From positions 83,781,753 through 83,845,752 of the forward strand of contig CATQJL010000223.1 of NCBI GenBank assembly GCA_958299035.1: a stretch of 64,000 nucleotides of DNA. The letters run 5' to 3'. Positions 13,380 to 25,559 of the stretch are shown in pieces; within the stretch, counting starts at the first letter, position 1; the number at the start of each line of letters is the position of its first letter. The notes beneath the pieces are model-generated. The model was not told the origin of the DNA. It did not search any database and worked only from the letters and a program-made list of their open reading frames with translations. This DNA comes from Cylicocyclus nassatus (Eukaryota; Nematoda; Chromadorea; Rhabditida; Strongylidae). The position numbers and the translations under genes are program-made.

Positions 13380-16300
13380 TGAAAGACAGAGAAATCATAT
13401 AATCCGTACATTTCGTTCCAAAATAAGGAAAAACGATGTTTATTCAGGAATAAATTCCCATTCAGACGAAGTGTTTACCCTCAGTAATCATTTTTATTGA
13501 GTTGTTTTTCTCTCTACATGCATTGGAATGCCAAAAATTGCCTTTGCTATGAATTGTAGAGTATTTGGTTTGAAAGACGCACGAAAATTGCGATTACTCG
13601 AACGATCAGCGACGGGATTGTGTAAAGTATTATAGCGTACAAGTGCAACGTTGAAAGGATGGAATAAGAAGTCAAAGAAGGCAGGAATTCGGAAAAATCG
13701 ATACAAATAAAATACATGGTACAACTTGAGAGAAGTGTTTCACGCTCTGATGTGATTGCATAGTTATTTGGAGGTCATATTTTTGGGGTTTTTTAACACA
13801 TCCTCTAGCTTTGACTACCTTAATCGATATTTTTTACACATAAAAAATTTTCTGAACAAGCCTGTGCGGTATTGCTATAATCTAGAAAAAACAATGGCAC
13901 ATGGGTATCATCTACTCTATGACTAGGAGACGCGAAACCGCATTGCGAACATTGCCTTAACAAGTCTAAATTTGTTCCTCCCCATTTCCCAAGAGTGAAT
14001 AAATCCTGGGCGAGATATATATATAACAAGTTTAAACCTGTCAAATACACGATTAGGCTTGTTTAGATAATGAGTGCAATGCGGTCCCGCGTCTCATGTT
14101 CATAGAATGAATGATACAAACTAAGTCTATGCATAAAAGTATAAGCATTGGGAGAATTTTTGCACTCGAAAAAATTCGTTTTGACAGAATCCAAATCAAA
14201 TAGCTTCAAGAAAGGTTGTCGAGCAAGCTTACCTAATAATTTATTGAAAAAAAGACGCGTAGGGTAGGAAAAATTCCTCTCTTCCGGAAAAACGTTTATA
14301 ACATGCTTATTGACTCCTACCATAGTCATACTGTATTCCAAATACTGTAGGTGCTTTTATCAACACAAAAAAACAATTCTCATTTATAAGAGCCAAAAAC
14401 GCTGTCTCCGTAGCGCCTATCACGGGGTTGTACTAATCAAAAGTGCATAAATCTTGGTACTATGTACTAGCATTAATTATTCAAAGGCATTAACGCGAGA
14501 TTGAGTGATGACATTTTTGCTCTCGATAAATGGCAGAAACAAAGATTGCAAGGCATTTATTTTACTTAGCAGGAAAAAAAGGGGATGGAAAAGTTCTAGC
14601 ATATCAAGTTTTTAAAGGCAAATAATGCAGCTACTGTCGCAATTTTGAACAAAAATGAGAACCAATCTACGTGGTGAATTTATGACAATCTGAGCAGATA
14701 TAGACTATCAGTAATCTAATATGTACTCACTATCCCCCATAAATAATTTTAATAAAAGTTAAAACATTCCGACTATTTTTCCGCGATGAATACGTCCAAA
14801 CGGGAAAGCTGTCGTTACTCGTTTTTTTCCTCAAAAGTTACGAGGTCTGTTGTAATGGCCTTTTAGGAGTTTTTTGTTAGAACATCTCAAACCTTCATAT
14901 CAAGGAACGAAAAAGTACAATGCGAACCCATTTTTTGTCTGTCAAAATCATTTTGAGTCATAACATCAATTTGTCACCCTTTTTTTCCTTCAAAAAATCT
15001 ACCATTCCCTTCTGAAGCTGTAGACATCTCAATTTTTCTTCTTCCCATATATTCACGAATTTTCTGGAGCATAGAACTCCCCGGAAAAGATTTTTTTATA
15101 AGGTAATTTGAATTTTTAAAAATTTTCAAAAATAATTTTAATTATTTACAAGTATAAACAAGTCATTTGCACATTTTTATAACCCATATAAGTAACTTTC
15201 AAAAATTTCGCGACCCATTTTCGGGGGGGGGGGGGGGGAAGGCGCTTTCGAAAGGCAATTCACAGATGTTCGAAGTTGCCGAAAATAATTGACAAAAATA
15301 AATAATGGTTAATAAATAAATAATGATTTCAAAACATTCCAAAAGTAATTTTTCTACATATGAAAAGTACACGTTGAAAATTTACAACTTCCCACCTAAT
15401 TTGCAACCGAAGAAGAATTTTTGAAGATGGAGTTTTGAAGAAGTTATGAAGATTTTTGATGTGCTATAAAAATGCGGTGGTTTTTGTCAATCTCTTAATT
15501 TCTAATTGGGCGTACACAATTAGAAACAATCGCGCGTCGCCCGATTGGGCGCTCCTTTGTAACAGTAAAACAGCGTCCGATCGAATTGGGGATTGATGAT
15601 TACCACCCATATAACTGATTGATACTTACGAAAAATTCAAGGAAATTTTTCTACAATGGCTGGGCAGAAAAACCAAAATAATTCGAAAAAAAAGAATGAA
15701 ATTTGCGAATTAAAGACAACTCAACCGTATACAACCTATCAAATGCTGCAGAGAGATAGACTTGGAAAGCAGTAATACATTAAATGAGAAAGCCGCGCAC
15801 GCTCAACGAAGTTCACGACCCTGATGGCCTTGTCGATTCTCAAAACGACGAAGGGTCGATATGGAAAACAGGTTGTGGAGCGCCTGATCGCGCAGCCGCC
15901 ACCGGTGCGAGAGAGAACTGAAGCGTAAGAAGTGATGGAGCCCGAAGAATTCAAGTGACAGGTTCAACTAGCTATTTTATAAAAAAAAGCATAAATTTAT
16001 GAACCAGCCCCATTTGAACGCTAACGCAAAAAGGCATGCTTCTACGACATAGGACATGTTTTTCATAGGTATCAGATGCCAAATTAAGTAAAACGCGTAT
16101 GTTTTTGATCTGTGTTTACTCGAATCGACATATGGTGTGCATTTACACACGCTCAATTAGATTGTGTTCAAGCATCAACGAATCCAATTGGTCAAAAATA
16201 CGAAGCATCATTTGAGCTGAGTAATTTCTGTCTAGCGATATTGCATAGCCAGCATTCCACTTAAAACAGCAAGAAAAGTATTCTACAATTTTGACCAAGT

Positions 16301-17627
16301 TTCAGAGAGCATGAATAGCTTGAAGAAGTGGTGATTCCATCTCCTATCAACTAAGGAACGGAGCAAAACTATTCCAACATCCTCATGTAAGTGGCCACAA
16401 TCACATGCATCAGGAAAGGACAATTAGGTGACTATAAACACTTCTATTTCGAATATGTAAGTCGTCAACTCACAAATTTTCTCATGCTTTCTGCTTCTTC
16501 GAGAATGTTTCGCTTTTTAGGAGTGCTACATATGCCTCGAATCCAGCAAGTTCGATGGTTCGAGAGCCTCAGTGATAGGAGATATAAATTAACAAAAAAT
16601 TCTAAATTTCAAAACAATTTTTCAAAGCGATTTGAAGGCTAAATATTTAAAATTGGGATCTGAGATGATCTAGAAAGAGTTAGAGGGATTTTCTTCTAAT
16701 TTTTAGGAAACTGAATATTGGTTGTTCAAAAATAACAATTTTTATTCATAACCTTCTATATAGTGGTGTACATTCCTGCGTGTATTGCATAAAAATTCTG
16801 ATGACTTCATATTACAAGAATTACGCGCCGCGAATCGAATGGATGAAGTACAAAGATGAATGTGGTTTTATTATCACAACATGATGTTCTCGCAATCGCC
16901 TTCAAAACGCAGTTTGACATTACATCTATTGTTGTGCGGCTTCCACTGAGTTCTCTAAATCCAAGCGCAACCATGACTTGGCCATCATTCGAAAGTATGC
17001 ATGAGTAAGCTACGAGTAGAGCAACGAACAAAGTTTAAGATTTATACAAGATAAAAGTCTGCAGGTGGGATGCAATCCTGATATTTTGATCTACAAAAAA
17101 AGATTTTTTCATGAATAAGTGAAGGACTTCTGATGCCGGAAGATGGATGGGCTTTGATATCTTTCTTGCATTTGTGTGCTACAAACAATAGTAACCGTAT
17201 TAAATTCTTTTTTTGTTTCTATTTCCTCTGCATATCATTAGCAATAAATAAACTGTCACATTTATTGCAACAAAGGATATTCTTGGAATCAAATGACTAG
17301 AAACATTTCGATGAACAAGGGAGGACGCAAGAGATGTCCATACGGGTTTTAATTATGGCAATTTCAAGCGTATGACCTAATTAAATGGGAAATGAACAAC
17401 TTCGGGCTTCGAAAGAAAAGTAGGCGTTTTTTAGTTCATGCTGCATCGAGAAAATAATAATGACTGAGATAGAGATTAGGAGTGATGATAGAAAATAAAC
17501 AAGAAAAAGAATAGATACTTTAGATTTGTTCAAAAGAGATTCCAACAGACTCAACATGGAAGAAACTTCAAAATTACTTCAAACTTTTGGTACACCGATG
17601 ACGTGCCAACATTAATAAAAATAGATT
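13380..17627. other. Gene-poor AT-rich region
   Basis: About 4.2 kb without an exon I can support on either strand. It contains a 14-base poly-G run at 15225-15238, and the sequence before it (AACCCATATAAG to AAAAATTTCGCG, 15181-15210) recurs near 60950. Short frames such as the minus one around 16807-17031 start at non-ATG codons and lack splice context. Confidence 0.5.
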
Positions 17628-18306
17628 AAACCAAAAGTTCTTTCGCACTAAATTCAAAAATTCATAACTTCTATTTTTTCCAACCGATTTATCTGCTTTT
17701 ATTTTTGTATGAAAGAGTAAATCATGCTCTTTACAATGACATCCTTAAATGCTTACTAATGGTCACCTGTTGCATAGATAGGAGCGATAGAAGAAAATTG
17801 GTCAGAATTTGAATTTTCTGTGTACGGTCATAAAATTTGAAACCTGCGCTAAAAATCGGAGCAGTCACTATTATAGGTTCCATCACCGGCTCTTTCTAAC
17901 TATGCAAAGTTTGCGCTGATTAAGCATCTCTATGAAAAGTTATGATTTCCTGAAAAATGCCAGAATAAATCAAATTCACCTTTTTGTATTGCTTGCTCGA
18001 AAATCATAACTTTCATAGAGACGCTCAATCGGCGTAAACTTTGCACTATTGGAAAGAGCTTGTGAAAGAACCTACAATACTGACTGCTCCGATTTTTCTT
18101 GCAAACTTTCGATTTTTTATGACACTACACAGAAAATTCGAATTTTGACCAATTTTTATCGCGCCTATCTATGCAACAGATGATCACTATAAGCATTTAA
18201 GATGTCATTATAAAGAGCATGACTTATTCTTTCATGCAAAATCAAAAGCATTCAAATCTGGAAAAGTCAGAAGTTACGGATTTTTGAAAATGGTGCGAAC
18301 GAACCT
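17628..18306. repeat. Long imperfect inverted repeat, about 310-bp arms
   Basis: The left arm (about 17628-17960) and right arm (about 17995-18306) are complementary with scattered mismatches. For example, TGCATAGATAGGAGCGATA pairs with TATCGCGCCTATCTATGCA, and a motif around GCATGATTTACTC/AAGAGCATGACTTATTC lies further out. The outer ends (CAAAAGTTCTTTCGC / GCGAACGAACCTTTCGG) are weaker. No open frame is inside, so this is probably a non-autonomous foldback or MITE-type element. Confidence 0.7.
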
Positions 18307-18805
18307 TTCGGTTCAACCCAATGTATTGACATAAAACGCTAGGATAGTACAGCAAGCAGGAGAACAGTACTCATATCTCAGTTTGTGTTTTGAACCGAGT
18401 GGAGGTGTATTGATGTGATAAGAAAGCAGCTTTAGGTAGAGGGAAAAGCAGGTGTTGAGAACATTGCTGATCGCATTGAGCGGTCACTCATCGGGTCAAC
18501 TGATCAGATCTACGAGCTTTACGATTGATTTTATAATCGTCCTTGTCTCATTCATGCAGAAGTTTAGTTTAAAACATTTATTGGAGTCAGAGTCGGACTT
18601 CAAGAAGTTATGGGAAACGGTGATATAGAATAGACAGAAAGTTCTAAGAAATAAAAAACTACAGCTAATTTAAGAAAGGTAACGAAAAATATGCGTTCCC
18701 CAGAAGAAGATCACTTGAATGTATTACAGCTTCTCCTTAACAAATTTTTTCTGTAGAACAGTCTAGGCCCTCTCTCCTTACTGGGGAGTCCTCATTTGAA
18801 ATCTA

Positions 18806-19485
18806 TAGGGTGTCCCAAAAAAATGTATCGAACGTTTGATCGTTAATATCTCTTTTCCCAAGAAGTCTCTTGCCTTGCTTCAGGTACCGTTTTGTAGAGC
18901 TGGCTTCAACTTAGATTTCCATTATAGAACGAATCACCCATCTCTCTTCATTACTGTAGGGTTACGGTAGAAACTTGAAACATATGGTGCCAATGTGGAA
19001 AAAACTGCCGTTTCAAAATTTTTCAAAAAAATGTGAAAACTTGTGTATTGGGATTTTTATGGACGCTGAGTTCAATACTTAACTATTCACAAGATTACGA
19101 AGCTTTCTAAACGGTGTAACCGCACTTTTTAGGAACATTGAAAAAAAGGCCGCTACCTCTCATTTGGCATAACTCTTCAATGAAGCATCATGATAAGTTG
19201 GGAACTTTACAGTTATAATCAGCAATTCTAATTAGCCTGGTGTAAAAGTTTTCAGGCTGTTTTGTTTCCTTTCTGGGGCAAAATATGGCCTTTCATTGCT
19301 TGAAACCCTCTTTGAAGTTTCTACCGTAATCTTACAGTAATGAAAAGAGATAAGTGATTCGTTCTATAATAGAAATCTAAGTTGAAGCCAGCTCTACAAC
19401 ATGGTACCTGAAGCAAGGCAAAAGACTTCTTGGGAAGAGAGATATCAACGATCAAACGTTCGATACATTTTTTTGGGACACCCTG
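18806..19485. mobile_element. Tc1/mariner-like MITE with long terminal inverted repeats
   Basis: The ends read YAGGGTGTCCCAAAAAAATG and its complement, with TA on both outer sides (18804-18805 and 19486-19487). Arms of roughly 170 bp remain well paired (GTATCGAACGTTTGATCG; TACCGTAATC/TTACGGTA). No transposase frame lies between them. TA duplication and GGGTGTCCC-type termini fit the Tc1/mariner superfamily. Confidence 0.75.
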
Positions 19486-20459
19486 TATAGAACACCCCAT
19501 CCAAGCAAAAAGAAAACAAAACTGATAAGTTTGTCTTGCTTTCTTTATACTTTTTTAGGCTGGACTTGGCGCGTCCCCTACGCAGTTTGCGCTCTCCCAC
19601 GCGCGTGCTCTCTGATCATTACCTAGCCTCAATTAGGTCACAAAGCCCCGCCTTCCAGCCGCCAAGCCAGTTGAATCAAAGGTACATTATATCGTGGATT
19701 CTTTATCTTAGGCAAAAATTTTCAGCTTATTCTACGTAGCAATCTGAAGAAATTAAGAAAATTAGAGATAGCTATTGAAGAGCATTTATGTAGGATAGCG
19801 AGCCTCTTCTCGCACTTATTACCTTCCTCACAAAAAACAAAAATACAACCCATTAAAGGAGATATCAATAACATGCTCAAAGTGGTAAACATAGAAAGAA
19901 GACGATCTGAAAGTTTCACTTGCTTGACAGCTATAGATATTTGTTGCTTTTCAGTTAAGTACAGCACAATATTGAATTTTTCAGTGATGTGAAAAGTGCA
20001 GTGGTTTCTACAGTTTATTTCATTCTAACACACATTGAGCCAGAAACAGGAATATGAAAGGGACAAAACCTGACATACGTCACTCATATTCTACGAGAAA
20101 TTAAGAAGGATAACTTCAATTAATGGATTAAAATTGCTTACAAAGATAAATACCGTAGGTTGCAGGCGATAGTAGAGCTGCTTACGGCAAGAATATAAAA
20201 AATTACAAAAAATTACAAACTTTTTCACCGATGTTAGTGTTTTAAACAACCAAGATCAATATCTGTTGAATGTTATTTTGTTATTTTGCACCTATTATCT
20301 GACTGAATGATAATCTATGCCCTTTGGGACTCAAATAACTAATTGTGCTTCTTTCAAAGCCTTCGAGTGCTGCGTGAAAAGAACGAAGCAGCCATTAATG
20401 GATAGATCTTATTTTGCTCAGCTAACAAATATAATGAGCATTGGCGCAGAGCCAAAACT

Positions 20460-20714
20460 TTCTCCCTGCAAAAATATAATGCGCAAATGAAGCTAGCCTG
20501 CTGCACATTGAGGTAATTATAACACAAAACTCCTCTGCGCATAATTGGGATCAAGTTTCACCTTACTCTGCAAAATGAAGCAAGAAAGGCATTCTTCATT
20601 TTGCAGAGTAAGGTGAAACTTGATCCCAATTATGCGCAGAGGAGTTTTGTGTTATAATTACCTCAATGTGCAGCAGGCTAGCTTCATTTGCGCATTATAT
20701 TTTTGCAGGGAGAA
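20460..20714. repeat. Exact palindrome, 121-bp arms, 13-base loop
   Basis: Left arm 20460-20580 and right arm 20594-20714 are exact reverse complements as far as I can read, around the loop 20581-20593. No TSD or terminal motif is evident at the outer ends. The arm includes CTGCGCATAATTGGGATCAA. Complete identity implies a recent event or a sequencing foldback. Confidence 0.85.
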
Positions 20715-22589
20715 GCATTTCGACAAGACCAATGATCGGCTAGACATGTTCTAAGAAGTAGACAGAGGGCAGCCCCCCCCCCCTCTCCACCCCGAGAGTG
20801 AATCGGAAAATTTTTGAAAGTATCCTAAATGAGCTACTAGATTGAAGTGACTTGTTATTCAGAAATCAATCATCCATGTAAGAATTTTCGGTTACATCCA
20901 TGCCTCATTTTCTTTGATAATGGGGTTATAACAACTCTGAGATTTTGAAAAATACGGTAAAAAAATCTCGGCTGGCTTGGCCCACAAATTGAAGAAAATT
21001 GTGGCAAACTAGTGAAATAAGGAAAAAGGGTAAAATTGCTCCACTTTCAGACTTTGTTGGAAATTCTATGATTTGAGGATTAAGGCGCCTATAAAGATGT
21101 AAAAACATGGTTGTAAAATCACGTGTTTGAATGAAAAAACTGAATAACCAAATAATTTTACGACCCGGAATAACAGGCGAAATAACCCATTTTATTCCAG
21201 AAAATTTTCCTTTATTTATATTTATGAAAATACAAGCAAGTGGGTATATGAGTGTCTGTTGTAATAAATAAGCATATCCTAAATAAGTGGGGAGTCCGCG
21301 ATATTTTCTGGAGCTGAAGTCCGCTCTCTGGTGTAATCAAAACTTTTATTTGATTCCAAACTTCACATAAATAATGATTTATGTGAGATTTGATGACCAA
21401 CTTGTAGAGCATGTTTTGCTCTTCCGACGGTGGCTAAAGCCATACTTCCAGAAAAATGTGCAGGATTTCGTTGAATGAAATGAAAACTCTGAGGCAAACT
21501 TTTATCTCAAAAATAGCAGCTCAATTTCCTCATCGGAAAATAAAAACGAAACATCAAGCTGGAGATAAATGGAGATATTATGCCATCTATGCATAATCCA
21601 ATCCAGGCGAATAAATCCACCAAGCTCCATACTGTAGCTGTATTCTTCAAGTTCTCAATCATCGGCTGCTATTCATAATCTACTTATCCATCAAGGGTCC
21701 GTGACGCGTTACTAGGCGATGAAATTCACAAAGGTGCTGTCCTGAGGTGACTTCAGCAGTCAATCTAGGATAAGACCGGGGACCGCGAAACTTTCTTTGT
21801 TCAGTTTCAACAATAGAATATTTATTCCAATAATTTGAGTAATTAAAATTTGACAATAAACAAATGTAAAAATAACAAGATGAATACGGAAAATGGCAAG
21901 TAGAGCTAGCTTAACACGCTGCTAGCACCATAACATCGACTCTATTGCATCTCATTGAAGAATCTGTTACACACTGTTCCGGTTAGGGCTAGTCTTACAT
22001 CTGAGCCTCTAGTACTATAGCGAGAAAGGATGGCAAGAAAAATCGCTGAGCACTCGCGTGTGTTGTTGACAGCTCTCAGTGGGTGTACGTTAATGACCAA
22101 ATGTCCCCCATTAATTCAATTATAACCTACGGAAAGATACGAGCGAGAAAAACTCGATCCGAAGGAATAACAATGCTTCAGAACTCGATATGTAGGCAGT
22201 GATGATGAGATCTGCAAATAGCAAGCAAAAAACTCCATAAATTTTGACGAAACTTGAAGAAGTTAAAAATCTGACAATATGAGGTATAAAAGGAAAGAAA
22301 AGGGATTAAGCTCGCTTTTCATTGTTAAGTATGAACACGGATAACAATAAAAATATTTGAATAGCAAGGTTGGCTTCATAGAATGTAGAGATAGAAAAAC
22401 AATTCCAAGAAAGATACATAAAGAAAGTAAAGAAGAATTACGTGCAGAATAAATTCAATAAATTTACACATAATAATCTTGCCATGCTCTCCAAGATTGC
22501 CGTCTGATACGAGCAGAGGAAATTCTCTTCCTTGTCTATTACGATTCATTTTCGCCTAAATTGGTACAGTGCACATTTAGAAACAATTA

Positions 22590-23520
22590 TTAGGTTGATG
22601 CAAAAATAATGGCCGTTGCATACGCTACTAAAGCATATGGATACAAGAATATACGAATGAGGTACCATTTGATAGAATGAAGCAAGCTCAATCGCTACCA
22701 AGAATCTATCTACACGTTAGGTCTACGTAAAGTTTGATGCCAAAATCAAAGATAGGATCTTCACTCGGAAAAGTCCTACAAGTCTCCCAGTTGGTCATCA
22801 CATAATAGGCACATAGTAACTTTCATTCATGCACATGCTGTAATTTTTTGTCACTTAGAATTTGAGAAAAAAACAAAAATCGAAAATCTGCAAACTCCGC
22901 CTTCAACTCCGCCCCTTTTCCCCAATTCAAGTATTGCGTACCACAGAGCCTCCGAAGCGTGGCTGTGAGATTTTAGCCTGGTATCTGCATTGATATTTTG
23001 AGAAAAATCACTTTGAGCTTTAAAGGCAGTGTCCGGGCAAAAACTCGATTTTGAGATTTTGTGCTTATACGGGCCTATTCGCCATGCTGAAATCGAAAAT
23101 CCACATTGGAAAGCGCGAAAACGGCAAATAAGGGCTCTAGCGCAGGAGGCAAACAGCAAGTGGGCGGGGTCCTCCCCACTGTGAATTCACGCTCCCAGCT
23201 TCCGGAGCGGTCTTCTCGACTCCGCTAGCCGTCCAAATATCGTTACCGGCCATGTGCGAATGATTGACTTGAAATCGGAAGCGAGAAGATCGCTCCGGAA
23301 GCTGGAACGTGAATTTACAGTGGGAAGGACCACGCCCACCTGCTGAATTCCCTCCTGTGTTAGAGCCGTTTTTCGCCGTTTTCGCGCTCTCTAATGTACA
23401 TTTTCGGATTCAGCGTAACGAAAAGGTCCGGGTAAGCACAAAATCTCAAAATCGAGTTTTTGCCCGGACACTGCCTTTAAGGACCCGCAGTCCACAGCCA
23501 TTATTTTTGCATCAACCTAA
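22590..23520. mobile_element. Mariner-type MITE, left-arm copy (host of a nested element)
   Basis: Begins TTAGGTTGATGCAAAAATAA and ends with the complement, with TA on each outer side (22588-22589 and 23521-23522). This terminus closely resembles the Hsmar1/bandit-type mariner end (TTAGGTTGGTGCAAAAGTAA), a group described from hookworm. No transposase is left. Half of its length is the TTAA-flanked element at 23024-23476. Confidence 0.8.
23024..23476. mobile_element. TTAA-flanked MITE nested in the mariner-type MITE (left arm)
   Basis: Ends are AGGCAGTGTCCGGGCAAAAA and its complement, each bounded by TTAA (23020-23023, 23477-23480). The pairing continues through CTCGATTTTGAGATTTTGTG and GCGCGAAAACGGC. 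Related to 34426-35152. Confidence 0.8.
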
Positions 23521-23582
23521 TAGAAGTAACTGCAGAAAACATAAAAACTAGTCGACATTGATGCCAGCGCATCATACCAAGT

Positions 23583-24948
23583 TCAGAAAAATTTATACTG
23601 GATTTTTTTTTGGTTTCTACCTCTAACTGTACCAGTAAATGAGTGAATAGCATGATTTTTTTTTCAAATAAAATTAGACTCAAAATCAAACATACCCGAA
23701 GCCAAATCCAAATTTGTGATGCCATTATCATCAACAAGAAAAGGCTCTATATAAACTGCGTCTACATTCAGAGTTTCTACAATCAAACGATTAATATTTA
23801 ATGTACGAGAGTGGGAAGAATTGATTCAAGAATGGAATTCATCCATACCCCAGAATACGGGACCTTGTGAATCAGCGTTCTCATTTTTACTAGCATTGGA
23901 GCTACCGTGGTTTTGTCGATTTGCACACTCAAGCCTGAGTAAGGAAATATCCTTACTGGCGAGAAAATTGAGGATAGTTTACCCACCACATATTATATAG
24001 GCCTTTGAGATAAAGATAACGAAATTGTTCCAATAATTTTTTCGAAGGAAATGCCTCACGCGATACTTCACCTTCCACATTTTTGTGATCTGTAGATCTT
24101 ACTCTAAAAAGTAGGTAAAATATAGAAGCCTGATTGCCAACTATAAACACCTGATGGCACTGTCGGTTTTGGCATGTTTGAGACGAGGAGATTGGCCACC
24201 GTCTGCACCTGACTTCAAAAATGCTTGTCATATAAAAAAATGCCGACGTCTGTACGCATGTTAAGGTTATCATTCCACTGTTGTTGTCCTCACCTCAGGC
24301 GATACATTTTTCTTGCCTTGATTACACGAGAAAGAATTTTCTTTGCGTGACTTCAACGCCGAAGATCGTGTGCTTTTCTGAATAAGCTATCCATGGAAGG
24401 AAGAAAGAGCTATCTTACCTTTTTGGCAGCAGACTTGCTTGAATAGGGTCTGTTTAGAGAAGAAGGAGAATTATCAACATGTTGTTCATGAGAAGAAGAT
24501 GCTTGGCTCTCTAAAAGAAAGCGAACTTGGTTTCATGAACATTCTAGCCTTTTGACACTCTTTTTTAATCTTTTTTATGAGTGTATTTCATATGTAAGGA
24601 AAAGAAAATTTGGGAATCATATGAGACTTTGCACCCATATATGTCGCCCCAGCTAACGCTGCTAGCAACTCCGGCACAAATATGATAATAGAAATCCTTT
24701 TAACTACAAAAACAGAAAGATGAGATTTTTGATATTTCGATAAAACTACTTTGAACTTTGAGGAGCAAAAATGAAAATCTTTGGAATACCGTCCAATCAT
24801 TACCATCTGGAACAACGTTCTCTTTGTCGCTAATAGACGATGGAATACTGATACTTCCTTGTATGTCACTGCTACCTTCGCGAATGTTTACAGAGGTCTT
24901 CTCTGAGCATAGCATGGGAAGTTGATCGCCATGACCGTGAACATCAAG
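23583..24948 (-). CDS. Unrecognised Ser/Lys/Asn-rich protein, left-arm copy (5' exons elsewhere)
   Basis: Eight exons join in phase: 24948-24804, 24510-24419, 24377-24294, 24208-24151, 24089-23987, 23934-23849, 23776-23696 and 23626-23583 (stop). They encode about 230 residues: LDVHGHGDQLPMLCSEKTSV, a low-complexity basic part (SLNRPYSSKSAAKK, KSTRSSALKSRKENS), an amphipathic stretch KKLLEQFRYLYLKGLYNMW, an Asn-rich part, and ETLNVDAVYIEPFLVDDNG near the end. There is no initiator ATG, so 5' exons must lie upstream; the zinc-finger exons at 33084-33937 are on the same strand and in phase. One acceptor choice (24089) was made because the more obvious upstream one would give a stop. I do not recognise the protein. 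The identical block on the other strand lies at 28662-30029. Confidence 0.6.
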
Positions 24949-25036
24949 CTGCAAGCGAGATGAAGAAAAAAATGCCTTTTACAAAATACTTTTCTCAAAC
25001 TCATACTTTTGGAAACCGAGGGATATGGAACCAACA

Positions 25037-25413
25037 AGGGAAGGATACTAACTTAGATTCTTTTGAGATGAGACACATATAGCTGGAATCAACTTGGAAC
25101 GCTGATTCCAAATATGCTGTTTCTGGCTGCTTAGCATTATTCTGATGCGAGTTATGTTCTCCTTTCTATGCAAAATTTGCGTGCTCCTCAACCTACTGAT
25201 GCTACGTCGAAGTCTAGGTGGTTTTGCAATCGTATAATGCTCTTTTATAAGATCTAAAGAAATAATCTAATGCTAGTTCAACATCCTAGCACTTTTTCAG
25301 AGCAGATTCTTATTTATAAACCGTCTTACGACATCCAGAAATTTGTTAATTACTCACAACAGCGACCCCATAATTCACTTCGGAATAACGCTAAGCAGCC
25401 AGGAACGGCATAC
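25037..25413. repeat. Partial dispersed repeat, left-arm copy
   Basis: The stretch from ACAAGGGAAGGATACTAAC through TTTGCGTGCTCC to CAGCCAGGAACGGCATA parallels the element at 31899-32625. That copy keeps the second terminal part, here replaced by the dyad array. Confidence 0.6.
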
Positions 25414-25448
25414 AATACCGCTCACATTTTTTGAAAAAAAGACGCGAA

Positions 25449-25550
25449 TGTATGGACATGTATGGACATGTACGGACATGTCCATACATGTACGGACATG
25501 TCCATACATGTACGGACATGTCCATACATGTATGGACATGTCCATACATC
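25449..25550. repeat. Tandem 20-bp self-complementary units, left arm
   Basis: Repeats of a 20-bp unit built on TACGGACATGTCCATACATG; each unit is itself a dyad, so the array can pair with itself in many registers. Both strands stay open in several frames by virtue of the repeat, giving spurious MYGHVHTC-like peptides. The mirror copy is at 28060-28161. Confidence 0.85.
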
Positions 25551-25559
25551 AGCGTCGCG

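Noticed and set aside
16807..17031. Minus-strand frame with a signal-peptide-like start
   Set aside because: The frame starts at TTG, not ATG, and I found no acceptor, donor or neighbouring exon that supports it.
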